Shown piece by piece: positions 33,041 through 42,037 of a stretch of DNA of 43,394 nt; the first letter of the stretch is position 1, and every line of letters begins with the position of its first letter. Position numbers and translations under genes: made by a program. Location: NCBI GenBank assembly GCA_023251725.1, contig JAHEYG010000018.1, positions 1-43,394 of the forward strand, read 5' to 3'. This stretch comes from Sphingobacteriaceae bacterium. GTDB lineage: Bacteria > Bacteroidota > Bacteroidia > B-17B0 > Aurantibacillaceae. The notes beneath the pieces were generated by a model. The model was given only the letters and a program-made list of their open reading frames with translations, had not been told where the DNA came from and did not search any database.

Positions 33041-34039
33041 TTACATTGGACCTAAAAATTTATGCCCATTAAAGTGTACTAAGTGATCTTTATTATCGGC
33101 CGTCCATACTTCAGTTTCCCATGCAATACTGTTTCCCCCCATTTCTTTTCTAAAATCTTCTCTGGTAAGGAAAGCCGTAACAAAAATTAATCCAGCCTTA
33201 CATTTAGACAAGTTCTTTTTCAATTCTTTTAAGCGAATTTCGCTTATTGTCCCTGTAGAATAGAACGCTTCTATTAAGAACAACCAATTTTTATTTTTAT
33301 TGTATGCAACAATATCTGGAAGCATTCCATGTGAGATGTTGAAGAAATTTAAACGCTTAAGCTCTTCCTCATTTTTATAAAGTGATTTATTTGCTCCGTC
33401 TCCTACGTATAAGACTAAACAGTCTTGTCCAAAACGAGGCAAGAAACTCTCAATTATTTCTTTTTGCAATTCATTGTGTGAACCAGGACTGAATTTTAAT
33501 TCCTTTCCTCCAGGAAGAATAACAGGCAGGAGGTCAAGATTTCGAAGTCTTTTTATTTCTTCTCGAAGCAAAATTTTATCTTTATTGAATTCTTTTAATT
33601 TTGTGAGCCATTTATCTGTTTTATAATGGATGACTAGATCTCGTAAGAACTTCGGAATTACATATTTTCTTGTCGGACTGTTGTAATTTTCTTTTGGATT
33701 AATACCGCTTTTGACAACAAAATCTGTTACGAGCAGAAGTTTAAGATATTCTCGTGGTACATCATCATATGACCCGGGACTTATTTTGTCTTCAAAGTTT
33801 GTATTGAAATAATTTATTACTTCTTTAGATGATAACCCGTAATTATCTTCAACACATTTAGCATTTTTCCATTTTTTTTTAACATCCAGTAAAGCAAGAA
33901 AGCTCATTGCCATTTTCTCTAACCCGCGATCTTTCTTACCTTCAAGTGGAATGCCAATACTAAATAGAATATCGATAGCTTCGTTAATTATCTTTTGAAC
34001 CGGCTTTGATTTCGTGCTTTTAAAAATATAATTTTTCAT
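33041..34039 (-). CDS. BsuBI/PstI-family restriction endonuclease
   Basis: A 332-residue protein. About 1-165 is a helical domain with winged-helix character (GLSSKEVINYFN). About 175-332 is the BsuBI/PstI-type nuclease domain: SPGSHNELQKEIIESFLPRF, LYVGDGANKSLY, LPDIVAYNK with Asp242, and LIEAFYSTG with Glu257. BsuBI and PstI cut CTGCAG, but specificity here cannot be predicted. The gene starts one base after the methyltransferase stop, so the two form an R-M system. In the classical members the partner methylates adenine; here the partner is a cytosine-C5 enzyme. Length is close to the roughly 315-326 residues of the family. Confidence 0.9.
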   Translation of the reverse strand: MKNYIFKSTKSKPVQKIINEAIDILFSIGIPLEGKKDRGLEKMAMSFLALLDVKKKWKNAKCVEDNYGLSSKEVINYFNTNFEDKISPGSYDDVPREYLKLLLVTDFVVKSGINPKENYNSPTRKYVIPKFLRDLVIHYKTDKWLTKLKEFNKDKILLREEIKRLRNLDLLPVILPGGKELKFSPGSHNELQKEIIESFLPRFGQDCLVLYVGDGANKSLYKNEEELKRLNFFNISHGMLPDIVAYNKNKNWLFLIEAFYSTGTISEIRLKELKKNLSKCKAGLIFVTAFLTREDFRKEMGGNSIAWETEVWTADNKDHLVHFNGHKFLGPM

Positions 34040-34040
34040 T

Positions 34041-35093
34041 TTAGAAAAGAGTCAGTACGTTATTTGCTGCCATTTTATTTTTAATAATTTCTTCGGGAGT
34101 AAAAGATTCTTTTTGACGATAACATTTTTTCACCGCCAAAGCAATTTGATAAGCTAATAAGGGCGGTACAGCATTACCGATCTGATTAAATTGACTTGTT
34201 TCGTTACCAGTAAATTCAAACCAATCAGGAAAACTTTGTAATCGAGCAGCTTCTCGTATTAATACTCTTCTTCTTCTTCCGTCTTTTAATCTTACCCTTT
34301 GCATATCACCAGTAGCGCCAGCGAGATTTCTACAAGTTAATGTTCTTGCAGGTTTGTTTGGATATAAATCTCGCGGATTAATACAAGACGAGGCTTTTTC
34401 GTATTTAGCAACATAGGTGTCCATTGAAGCATTAAAGAACTTGCTTTCTGGTGGTGTTGTAAACATTAAATCTCCAATTGCCTCGCCAACGGTAGTTTTT
34501 TTTTGCTCAATTTTTGGGAAAACAAAACTTGAACGATGACCAACTACAAATAGTCGTTCTCTATTCTGAGGAACGCCATGGTATACTGCATTTAGTAATT
34601 TGTAATCTATAATGTATCCAAGCTTTAGTAATTCTTGAATTACTAAATTGAAATACCATTTATTAGAATAAAGAAGTCCTCGGACGTTTTCAAAAACAAA
34701 AACTTTTGGTTGAAGTTTTTTAACTGCATCAATAAAAATTGGAAATCCATCTCGAGCATCTTCCATTCCTTTTTGATATCCACCTACGCTAAAAGGTTGA
34801 CAGGGAGGTCCACCAATAATTATAGAAGCACTTGGATATTCAAATGAAAGATCAAGTTTGGTAGCGTAACAATCTCCTTTTAAATTTTTTCTATAAGTTT
34901 CTGCTGCCGCTTCATTCATTTCATAACCAACTGTTTTAAAGCCCACAGATTCAAAGCCAAGTGAAAGTCCGCCGCAACCCGCAAACAGGTCTAAGACAAG
35001 TTCTTTTTCAGTTATTTTTGGCTGAAGAAGTTCATTTATATAACGAACATATTCCATTGTTTGTAAGCTCAAATTTAACAAAAAGTTATGCAT
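34041..35093 (-). CDS. DNA (cytosine-5) methyltransferase
   Basis: A 350-residue C5 methyltransferase. Motif I is DLFAGCGG (35-42), motif IV GGPPCQPFS with catalytic Cys98, motif VI FENVRGL (134-140) and motif VIII QNRER (176-180). Motifs IX-X near the end read REAARLQSFPDWF and QIGNAVPPLLA. The target recognition region is short (about 200-290). An alternative start at Met13 (35057) is possible; a purine-rich AGAGAG eight bases before ATG 35093 slightly favours the longer form. It protects host DNA from the restriction enzyme downstream. The pair separates dnaN from an unrelated esterase gene, consistent with a mobile R-M insertion. Confidence 0.93.
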   Translation of the reverse strand: MHNFLLNLSLQTMEYVRYINELLQPKITEKELVLDLFAGCGGLSLGFESVGFKTVGYEMNEAAAETYRKNLKGDCYATKLDLSFEYPSASIIIGGPPCQPFSVGGYQKGMEDARDGFPIFIDAVKKLQPKVFVFENVRGLLYSNKWYFNLVIQELLKLGYIIDYKLLNAVYHGVPQNRERLFVVGHRSSFVFPKIEQKKTTVGEAIGDLMFTTPPESKFFNASMDTYVAKYEKASSCINPRDLYPNKPARTLTCRNLAGATGDMQRVRLKDGRRRRVLIREAARLQSFPDWFEFTGNETSQFNQIGNAVPPLLAYQIALAVKKCYRQKESFTPEEIIKNKMAANNVLTLF

Positions 35094-35290
35094 TAAATAC
35101 TCTCTTGAAATTGAGTTTTCAACGTGTTTTGTCCTCTAAAGGGTTGTTGTTGAACTGGAATGCCGTTGGGCAAATTATTCTAACGCTATTGTCGCTGACT
35201 ATTCGACACTAATAACAAAAACTTTAAATGACGAAGTGCATTCGCCATTGCGAACATTGCCTCGCGACTAAAAACTTTAAACTTTCAAAA
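35094..35290. other. Non-coding gap between the R-M system and dnaN
   Basis: About 197 bases without a supported gene. A 12-base direct repeat AAAAACTTTAAA occurs at 35217-35228 and 35270-35281, and a short TTCAAC...GTTGAA inverted pair lies near 35120-35155. No promoter box is convincing. It may mark the edge of the R-M insertion. Confidence 0.4.
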
Positions 35291-36412
35291 TTAATTATTC
35301 AACATCACCGGCATTACCAGCATTAAAACATCTTCGCCGGGATTTGCTTTTTGAGAAGGAACAATAATTCCTGCACGATTGGGCGCGCTCATTTCAATGG
35401 TAATTTCGTCGCTTTCTAAATTGCTTACCATCTCCACTAAAAATTTCGAATTAAAACCAATTTCCATATCCTCACCAATGTAAGAACATTTTAAACTTTC
35501 GTGACCTTCATTGGCAAAATCTAAATCTTCGGCGGATACAATTAGTGATGAACCATTAATTTTTAATCGCACCTGATGCGTTGCTTTATTGGCAAACACA
35601 CTCACGCGTTTAATAGCACCCAAAAAAGAACTGCGGTCGATAGTTAATTTATTTGGATTTTGTTTTGGAATAACGGCTTCGTAGTTGGGATATTTTCCAT
35701 CAATTAATCTGCAAATTAAATTTACATTGCCAAAAGAAAATAAAGCGTTGGTTTTATTAAACTCAACTTTTATCGCATCATCTACTCCCACCAATAAAGT
35801 TTTTAAAACATTAAGTGGTTTTTTTGGCATGATAAAAGAAGCTGAAGATCCTGCCTTAGCATCGTTACGAATGTAACGTACTAATTTATGCGCATCGGTA
35901 GCCACAAAAATGGTATTGGTTTCGGTAAACTGACAATACACACCACTCATCACCGGCCTCAAATCATCGTTACCCGTTGCGAAAATAGTTTTATTAATGG
36001 CCGATGCTAAAACATCGCTTTTAATTACAATAGAAGTTTGCGATTCTAATTTCGGCATTTTGGGATACTCATCGCCGTTATGGCCGGTTAAAGTATAATC
36101 GCCGGTTTCGGTTTTTAGTTTGGCCGAAAACTTTTTGTTATCAATAATAAATGAAATAGGTTGCTCTGGCAAATTGGCTAATGCATCCAATAAAGTTTTT
36201 GCAGGTATTGCTAATGTTCCTCCCTGAGTGGCTTCAATTTTTAAACTGGTGGTAATGGTGGTTTCCATATCGCTGGCCGATAAGGTTAGCTCACCGTTTT
36301 GTATTTCAAATAAAAAACAATCTAAAATTGGAATAGTGTTATTCGAATTTAAAACACCGCCAATCGATTTTAAATGTTTTAATAATGTAGATGATGAAAT
36401 AACAAAATTCAT
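35291..36412 (-). CDS. dnaN: DNA polymerase III sliding clamp, beta subunit
   Basis: A 373-residue beta clamp, full length, with three similar domains. Recognisable parts are FLFEIQNGELTLSASDMET in domain 1, LRPVMSGVYCQF and VATDAHKLVRY in domain 2, and GIIVPSQKANPGEDVLMLVMPVML at the C-terminus, the usual clamp ending (LVMP-x-L). The dimeric ring tethers the replicative polymerase to DNA and recruits repair proteins. In this lineage it is not next to dnaA. A dispersed repeat and a -7-like box TAAATTTG (36524-36531, minus strand) lie in the gap before it. Confidence 0.97.
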   Translation of the reverse strand: MNFVISSSTLLKHLKSIGGVLNSNNTIPILDCFLFEIQNGELTLSASDMETTITTSLKIEATQGGTLAIPAKTLLDALANLPEQPISFIIDNKKFSAKLKTETGDYTLTGHNGDEYPKMPKLESQTSIVIKSDVLASAINKTIFATGNDDLRPVMSGVYCQFTETNTIFVATDAHKLVRYIRNDAKAGSSASFIMPKKPLNVLKTLLVGVDDAIKVEFNKTNALFSFGNVNLICRLIDGKYPNYEAVIPKQNPNKLTIDRSSFLGAIKRVSVFANKATHQVRLKINGSSLIVSAEDLDFANEGHESLKCSYIGEDMEIGFNSKFLVEMVSNLESDEITIEMSAPNRAGIIVPSQKANPGEDVLMLVMPVMLNN

Positions 36413-36442
36413 AAGCTTAAAATTTATTTTAATTATTACCTC

Positions 36443-36464
36443 GGAGGCTGAGCCCGTCGAAGCC
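36443..36464. repeat. Dispersed 22-base repeat, second copy
   Basis: GGAGGCTGAGCCCGTCGAAGCC, identical to 8542-8563. It lies in the dnaN-DUF4340 gap (164 bases). Confidence 0.8.
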
Positions 36465-36576
36465 TTTTTAATGTTTTATTTTTCCCAAAACAAACACACC
36501 TCACCGGAAGTGTGAATAAGTAACAAATTTAAACTTCGCTTAGGATTAGGCCGAGAATATGACCTTTATTTTTGAA

Positions 36577-37617
36577 CTACTTTTTAACAGTATTTTGTGG
36601 TAAGAAATAACTGTAGTTAGGAAGCATTTTTCCGAATACATAATACTGTACAAGGGCCACTTCTTTATCATTGTCATAACGCATATAAAAACGGTCGGGA
36701 TCATAAGTGTATTTGGTATCGTATTTTCTATTTATATCAATAGTAGAGTATTTTTGTAAAAAACTAAACACCCGTGTTTCGCCTTTGGTATCGGTAATGC
36801 TCATTCGTAAAAACGGAATCGCATTTTTTAAAGAATCTACTAATCTCAAATTAACGGTGGTGAGTAATTTTTCGAAATTGATGTTTTGAAAGTAAGCCAA
36901 ATATTGTTTCATTTTCATTTCATCAAATGGAATTGGTTGTCCTTTTAAACTTTTTAGTTCAAACGAATTGGTGTTTTTTAAATTAATAACAAAAGATGAA
37001 TCCGACACAGCGGCGTTTTCAATTTTAATGGAACGCATTTGCGGGGGAATGTAATTAATGATTAAACGGCTTCTCCATTCGGCTTCATCCAAAAAATAGC
37101 GCGACGATAAATAACCGGTGAAACCCGGAATGTGCATTAAAAAAGGATCGTCGTAATTTTCGCCCGAATCTAAATTAGTAAGCAACATAAAGGTAGCATC
37201 GTTATCCTGATTTTCGTGACCCACATAATATTGTTTAATTAAATCTCCTTCGCTGTAAATCTCCACCTTAACCGATTTACCGCTCATTAATTTTATTACA
37301 TTATCTTTTCCTGCTTTGGTTACCGGCGATTTAATATCCAAAGTACGCATCGTGTAAATTAATAAATTAATGGCGTCTTGTCGCGCAGGGTATTTTCCGT
37401 TTATCATCCAACAAATTTTTCCTTTCTCCAATGTAATCCGCTTACCGTTTTTATCGGCCATAAATATTTTGGTAATACTCGCCGTATCTTCAACTTTAAA
37501 ATTGCTCGAATCTTTATTTAATGTTGAACCACTTGTTTTATTTTTATACAGATAATAAGAAACGCTACACAGCGCTATTAAAATAAAAATAACAGTCAGG
37601 GAAGATTTATTCTTCAT
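36577..37617 (-). CDS. DUF4340-type membrane-anchored protein
   Basis: A 346-residue protein with one N-terminal membrane helix (7-24) and a large outside domain. Segments DTASITKIFMADKNGKRITLEK, WMINGKYPARQDAINLLIYTMRTLDIKSPV and GFTGYLSSRYFLDEAEWRSRLI have the pattern of DUF4340 proteins of Bacteroidota. The family is otherwise linked to gliding/ABC-type GldG neighbours, but none is here. It is followed on the minus strand by dnaN and preceded by the PorP/SprF gene (24 bases), so co-transcription with the latter is possible. Function is unknown. Confidence 0.75.
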   Translation of the reverse strand: MKNKSSLTVIFILIALCSVSYYLYKNKTSGSTLNKDSSNFKVEDTASITKIFMADKNGKRITLEKGKICWMINGKYPARQDAINLLIYTMRTLDIKSPVTKAGKDNVIKLMSGKSVKVEIYSEGDLIKQYYVGHENQDNDATFMLLTNLDSGENYDDPFLMHIPGFTGYLSSRYFLDEAEWRSRLIINYIPPQMRSIKIENAAVSDSSFVINLKNTNSFELKSLKGQPIPFDEMKMKQYLAYFQNINFEKLLTTVNLRLVDSLKNAIPFLRMSITDTKGETRVFSFLQKYSTIDINRKYDTKYTYDPDRFYMRYDNDKEVALVQYYVFGKMLPNYSYFLPQNTVKK

Positions 37618-37641
37618 CTTAAAATTAAAAACTAAACCAAA

Positions 37642-38694
37642 TTATTTACTGCGGCCATATTCACTTTTTTTCTTGAATAAAGCATCGGCCAGCATATTGT
37701 AGCGAAGCGAAATCTCGAAGCCACCCACCGAATTTGATACTTGCTTGTACGCCGAAATATTAGCATCATAAGAAATTCCAATAGCGTAACCGCCCATATC
37801 TAACATTACCTGCGGAATTAAAGCATCGTCTAAACGGTAGTAAGCGCCAATGGCAAGTCCTCTTTCAAATTTTTCTCCGGTAATTTTAGTTCCGTTTTTA
37901 AAACGATATTTTACTAAGGCTCCAAAATTATATTGTGCGGCGGAGGCCTGATAAAAAACAACTACACTTGGTAATATCGAAAGATTTCTATTGGGAATAT
38001 CAATTCTCATATTGGCATGAAAAACATATTTTATAGGAAGTCTGTATCCTAAACCGGTTCCAAATTCTTGTTTGGGTTTATTTAAATGATACGCCGCCGC
38101 CCCAATTTTTAAACTTATAATGTCATCACGGTCATTATCCACTTTTGTAGAAGTAAATTCATAAGCTACTCCGGCACCGATATCGCTGGTAACAAAAGTA
38201 CGAAAAATCACTTTTTCGCCGGTAGGTAAACCCGGATCAATGGCGGTACCATTAAATTGTGAAGAGTAATTTAATTGATTGTAATTTCCATTATTACTTA
38301 TACTTCCGCCATAAATGCCGGCCGAAAATAAACTTTTTTTATTGAGCTTAACAATACCGCTGACATTTAAATTAACCTGAGTGCTTCCTAAATCGGCCGC
38401 TCCGGCAAGATCATTAAAAATAGTTAAGCCCAATCCTAAATACGCCGCTTTTTTCCGGCTCTTAAAAAGTGCCCCGTCAACCGAAAGCCCCATGGTTTGG
38501 TAAGGTTTTCCCATCGAAATCCATTGGTTACGGTATTGAGCGATGGCCCTGAAATAACCCTGAAAAAATCCGGTGTTGGCCGGATTAATTAACATGGGCG
38601 ATTCCTGTATTTGTGCAAAATGAAGGTCCTGTGATTTTACTGTTGAACAAATTGCAAGTAGTAATATACAGACCGTTAGTGATGTTTTTTTCAT
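37642..38694 (-). CDS. PorP/SprF-family type IX secretion outer membrane protein
   Basis: A 350-residue outer-membrane beta-barrel protein. The signal peptide is 1-21 (STVKSQ). The mature start DLHFAQIQESPMLINPANTGFF and the following AQYRNQWISMGKPYQTMGLSVDG are diagnostic for the PorP/SprF family. Later strands include GLGLTIFNDLAGAADLG, LSILPSVVVFYQ and GAYYRLDDALIPQVMLDMGGYAIGISYD. SprF-type members are needed for export or surface attachment of particular T9SS cargo with type B sorting domains. The upstream gene, 44 bases away, encodes exactly such a cargo, so they are a likely cargo-partner pair. Confidence 0.92.
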   Translation of the reverse strand: MKKTSLTVCILLLAICSTVKSQDLHFAQIQESPMLINPANTGFFQGYFRAIAQYRNQWISMGKPYQTMGLSVDGALFKSRKKAAYLGLGLTIFNDLAGAADLGSTQVNLNVSGIVKLNKKSLFSAGIYGGSISNNGNYNQLNYSSQFNGTAIDPGLPTGEKVIFRTFVTSDIGAGVAYEFTSTKVDNDRDDIISLKIGAAAYHLNKPKQEFGTGLGYRLPIKYVFHANMRIDIPNRNLSILPSVVVFYQASAAQYNFGALVKYRFKNGTKITGEKFERGLAIGAYYRLDDALIPQVMLDMGGYAIGISYDANISAYKQVSNSVGGFEISLRYNMLADALFKKKSEYGRSK

Positions 38695-38738
38695 AAAAAT
38701 CTTCTGGCTTCGTGCCGAACAATCAAGACCGATTTTAA

Positions 38739-41603
38739 TTATCGGATTAATGTAACGTTGCCTTTAATTTGTTTGTATTCGTTTAATATGTTTTTGTATT
38801 TTATTAAATACGCATACACGCCCGTTTGAGCCTGGTCGCCGTTAAAACTTCCGTCCCAACCCGTATGAACATCGGCGCTTCGATAAACTTCTTGCCCCCA
38901 ACGGTTCCATACCTGAAACTCGTAATCACGCGCAAATCTTGTGCCGGGGCCCAAAGGCGAAAACACATCGTTAAGTCCGTCGCCATTTGGTGTAAAGCCG
39001 GTTGGTAAAACGATATCATTACGCCTATCGGTAAACACGGCGGTAATATTATCACTCGAAGAAATGACAATTGCGATAGAATCGGCGCCCAATAAATTTT
39101 GATGAACATACTTAGCCGGTGATGCTGTTGTGGAGTTAGTGCAACAAGCGGTCCACTCCCAATGGTCGAAAATATATTTATTGGTATCGATGGGAGTAGC
39201 TTTTAAATAACTTAATAAATAAGGCGCCAATTTGTTTTGGTAATAAGTTCCGCTCCAAACATAACTGGATAATTGTAAGCTATTAAAATTTACATTACCC
39301 GAACCTACAGGCTTAACATCAATATTAATAGTGTAAGGACCATTAAAATTATAGCAAACCGGTTTAGCCAATAAACTCTGTGTAAGGGCACAGCGGGTAG
39401 TAATTCTTTGTTTTAATGTATCCATATTAGCATCCCAATCGCTAAAATTTATTGTTGCCCAAGGAACAGGGCTAGTAACATGGTTATTCATTTCGGGAGT
39501 AAAAATATTTCGGAAATATTGGAAATGGGCCAATAATTTATCGCAACGCAGGGTGGTATTTAATAAATCCATCCATCGATTTAAATAATCGTTTTTGAAT
39601 TGCACATTTTGCAATAAGGCCTTTAAAATAAAACCATGACCGTTGTAGGCCGCCGCAGGAGTATTTTGCGCGGCTACTGGCGCAAGACCTTGTGTATATA
39701 TACACGGTGTAACCGACATGTTTGTAGATGAAGTGGGTAATGTTTTTGGAGTTAAATTCAATCCTAAAACATTATTCATATCCCACATAAAATAGCGCCA
39801 TTTAGAACTGCTTGAATCGTTTTTAAGAATAGAAGGTGTAAAGCCGCGCCACCACGAATTATTTAATCCCATTAAATCGGCATTCACCAAATAACTATTG
39901 TAAATCATAAAATCCATAAAACTTTTTTGGTCAATTCGCTTAATTATTTTTTGATAAAATTTTGCAACATTCATTACGTTGTAAAAAGTTTGTACCTGAT
40001 TAAACACACCGGTAGTAAAAGTAAGAACGGGTGTAGTAAACCAAGCCGTATCTTGCCCGGCCATAATTAAATTACCCGCGTAAGTTCCTAAAATATCGGT
40101 AGAGTCTTTGTGGTGTTTGTAATAATAATTAGTGTAATTAACATCGGCCAACTCTCTGAACTCATAAACGCCCCAATAGCATCCGTTAACAAAAGTTTTT
40201 ATGGGTTTGTAATGCAATCCATCGAGGTTTAAATTATTGGTGATAGCGTAGGTTTGTACAAATGCATCGCGCATGTGAGTACCCGGTAACGTATAAGCTG
40301 TAGTAACACTTGGAGTAAGCTGAGTAAAGTTATCTACTCCGGCACATTTTACGGCAAAATCGGTAAGTATGTTTCGGTTACTAACACCAAAAGTAGGGTC
40401 ATTAAACACCTGGCCGGTTATTTCGCAACCAAAACCCGTTTCATCATCGAGCCCAACATTAAATGCCTTTTGTTCGTTAACCCAAGTATCGTTTACGGGT
40501 TTAGTAAGATTGGCGTAACCTTCGGAATATTGTTTTAATTTATCAAAATATTCTACATGTAAGGTAGTTCCTCCTGCAGGTGGAAACAAAACGGTGCCGG
40601 CAAATACCTCAGGGTAAGCTGAAGGAGATGCAACCGAAAGAACTCCAAATCCGGGGTTAACCGTAATATCTGCTCCATCAAAATAAGTATTGGTTTCAAC
40701 AAAACTTGGTAAATACATTTGAGCGATTGTTGGTGTGTAGGTATAGTAAGCCGGTGTTCCAATAATCGTGTTACTGGTATTAGAGGGTTTAGGAATAGTT
40801 ATCGCTCTAATCATTTCAGTAACCCCAAAAGGATAAGGAGGGGATAATGGAGATACAGCATCGTCAACATAAGTATAAGTTATAGGGGCTGTAGGACAAC
40901 CCCCCATAGTCAAACAAGGAGCAGTACCATCCTTCCAAGTTTGGCAATCGCTAATTGTATAATGAATCTCAAAGTTTACGGTATCACCAATAGCAAAAAA
41001 ATTAGCCGGTGTAGCACCCGGCCATCCCGGAGGGGCCATAAACACCGGTGTTGGTGCATAACCAAAATAAACATTTGCAGGAGGATTTGAAATATTTGGA
41101 GCATCAGGAAAAAAAGCAGAACCACCTGAAAATAATCTCCAAATATTAGAGCCGTCAGGATATTTTCCCCAGGTATCGCCAATTTTGGTTTGTCGAATTA
41201 AAACCGAATCGGCAATAACACCATTGTTACGAACCAACATCAACCACTTATCTTTACACTGTTTAATATCAAAATTAGTGTGGTAACGCCCCGCAACACC
41301 AGGCTCCTTAACATCTTTCCCATCGCACCAAAAAGTAACAAATCCACCCGGAGGAAGTGTAATTGCGCCCGGAATTTTCCATTTAAATAAATTGGTTTTA
41401 TCGTTGGTTAAATAATATACGTTAACAGAAAAACTTTGCGGAGTTAGCTGGGCATTAAAAATCTCAACATAATCGGGATTACCCGGCGGAACAAGCGCAT
41501 CTGCATTGACTTTATTAGAAATATTATACTCATTAATTTTTATTTGTGCGTTCAAGGAAACGAATCCTATCACAAATAGGGCGACAAAAATCACTTTTTT
41601 CAT
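38739..41603 (-). CDS. Giant T9SS cargo: lamin-tail + CotH-like kinase + type B sorting domain
   Basis: A protein of about 954 residues. I chose ATG 41603 (MKKVIFVALFVIGF...LNAQ), which gives a normal signal peptide; the longer reading from 41657 adds 18 residues and would begin at or before the predicted promoter's transcript. After the signal is a lamin-tail-like domain (KINEYNISN, DYVEIFNAQ, FWCDGKDV). Then a CotH-kinase-like region with THMRDAFVQTYA, KPIKTFVNGCYWGVYEFRE and WRYFMWDMNNVLG, in which the conserved WGVYE and D-x-N parts are visible. The end is a CHU_C type B sorting domain: PTGFTPNGDGLNDVF, YEFQVWNRWGQEVYRS, GWDGSFNG. CotH proteins phosphorylate spore or surface proteins; activity here is inferred only. 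Confidence 0.87.
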   Translation of the reverse strand: MKKVIFVALFVIGFVSLNAQIKINEYNISNKVNADALVPPGNPDYVEIFNAQLTPQSFSVNVYYLTNDKTNLFKWKIPGAITLPPGGFVTFWCDGKDVKEPGVAGRYHTNFDIKQCKDKWLMLVRNNGVIADSVLIRQTKIGDTWGKYPDGSNIWRLFSGGSAFFPDAPNISNPPANVYFGYAPTPVFMAPPGWPGATPANFFAIGDTVNFEIHYTISDCQTWKDGTAPCLTMGGCPTAPITYTYVDDAVSPLSPPYPFGVTEMIRAITIPKPSNTSNTIIGTPAYYTYTPTIAQMYLPSFVETNTYFDGADITVNPGFGVLSVASPSAYPEVFAGTVLFPPAGGTTLHVEYFDKLKQYSEGYANLTKPVNDTWVNEQKAFNVGLDDETGFGCEITGQVFNDPTFGVSNRNILTDFAVKCAGVDNFTQLTPSVTTAYTLPGTHMRDAFVQTYAITNNLNLDGLHYKPIKTFVNGCYWGVYEFRELADVNYTNYYYKHHKDSTDILGTYAGNLIMAGQDTAWFTTPVLTFTTGVFNQVQTFYNVMNVAKFYQKIIKRIDQKSFMDFMIYNSYLVNADLMGLNNSWWRGFTPSILKNDSSSSKWRYFMWDMNNVLGLNLTPKTLPTSSTNMSVTPCIYTQGLAPVAAQNTPAAAYNGHGFILKALLQNVQFKNDYLNRWMDLLNTTLRCDKLLAHFQYFRNIFTPEMNNHVTSPVPWATINFSDWDANMDTLKQRITTRCALTQSLLAKPVCYNFNGPYTINIDVKPVGSGNVNFNSLQLSSYVWSGTYYQNKLAPYLLSYLKATPIDTNKYIFDHWEWTACCTNSTTASPAKYVHQNLLGADSIAIVISSSDNITAVFTDRRNDIVLPTGFTPNGDGLNDVFSPLGPGTRFARDYEFQVWNRWGQEVYRSADVHTGWDGSFNGDQAQTGVYAYLIKYKNILNEYKQIKGNVTLIR

Positions 41604-41654
41604 CTGCATGGCAATACTAAAATTTAGATTAACTACTTTATACATACTAAGTTT

Positions 41655-41685
41655 CAAATTTAATTATAAATAACGAAAAATCCAA
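41655..41685 (-). promoter_or_regulatory. Putative promoter of the CotH-PorP unit
   Basis: Minus-strand TAAATTTG (41655-41662) is a perfect -7 box and TTG (41683-41685) a -33 core with a 20-base spacer. Transcription would begin near 41648, past the ATG at 41657, which supports the later start at 41603. Confidence 0.45.
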
Positions 41686-41721
41686 CTTATTTTGGGGAAA
41701 CATTAGAGGTTAATCGTTAAT

Positions 41722-41940
41722 GGTTATCCGTTATAAGGTTATAAGGTTATAGGGTTATAAAGTTATTTGGTAATACCCTTTATTTAATAACGTTTATTCT
41801 AATCCTAAAATTTAAAAAATAATTACGTTCGCTGGTTTTCACTAATAAAGACGTGTTTTTTTATGAAAGGGTTGGCTGCAAAAAGTTAAATCTGTAATAG
41901 AACAGTTATTTTTATTTTATAACGGATAACCTTATAACCT
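41722..41940. repeat. Inverted pair of GGTTATA-type repeats in a 434-base gap
   Basis: The left tract (41722-41770) contains GGTTATCCGTTATA and repeated AGGTTATA units. The right tract (41918-41946) carries their exact complements: 14 bases 41722-41735 with 41918-41931, and 15 bases 41736-41750 with 41926-41940. About 150 bases without a gene lie between. I see no coding region in the whole gap 41604-42037. Confidence 0.75.
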
Positions 41941-42020
41941 ATAACCAACTGATGAATTCAATTTTAGAACTAAAAAATTATTTGTTAAAACATTCTTTAT
42001 AAAAAACCATATCAAAACCC

Positions 42021-42028
42021 TACCTTTG
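42021..42028 (+). promoter_or_regulatory. Putative -7 box for the purF-like gene
   Basis: TACCTTTG, a perfect TAnnTTTG match, ends ten bases before the ATG. A TTTG at 41981-41984 is too far upstream to be a normal -33 element. Confidence 0.35.
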
Positions 42029-42037
42029 TATCCCTAA

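Noticed and set aside
34961-35212. Plus-strand reading frame of 83 codons over the methyltransferase start
   Set aside because: It lies mostly opposite the conserved motif I of the methyltransferase and has no recognisable protein features.
35094-35290. attC-like integron site (GTTGGGC) beside the R-M system
   Set aside because: A GTTRRRY core is present, but no matching RYYYAAC partner at a suitable distance and no clear palindrome.
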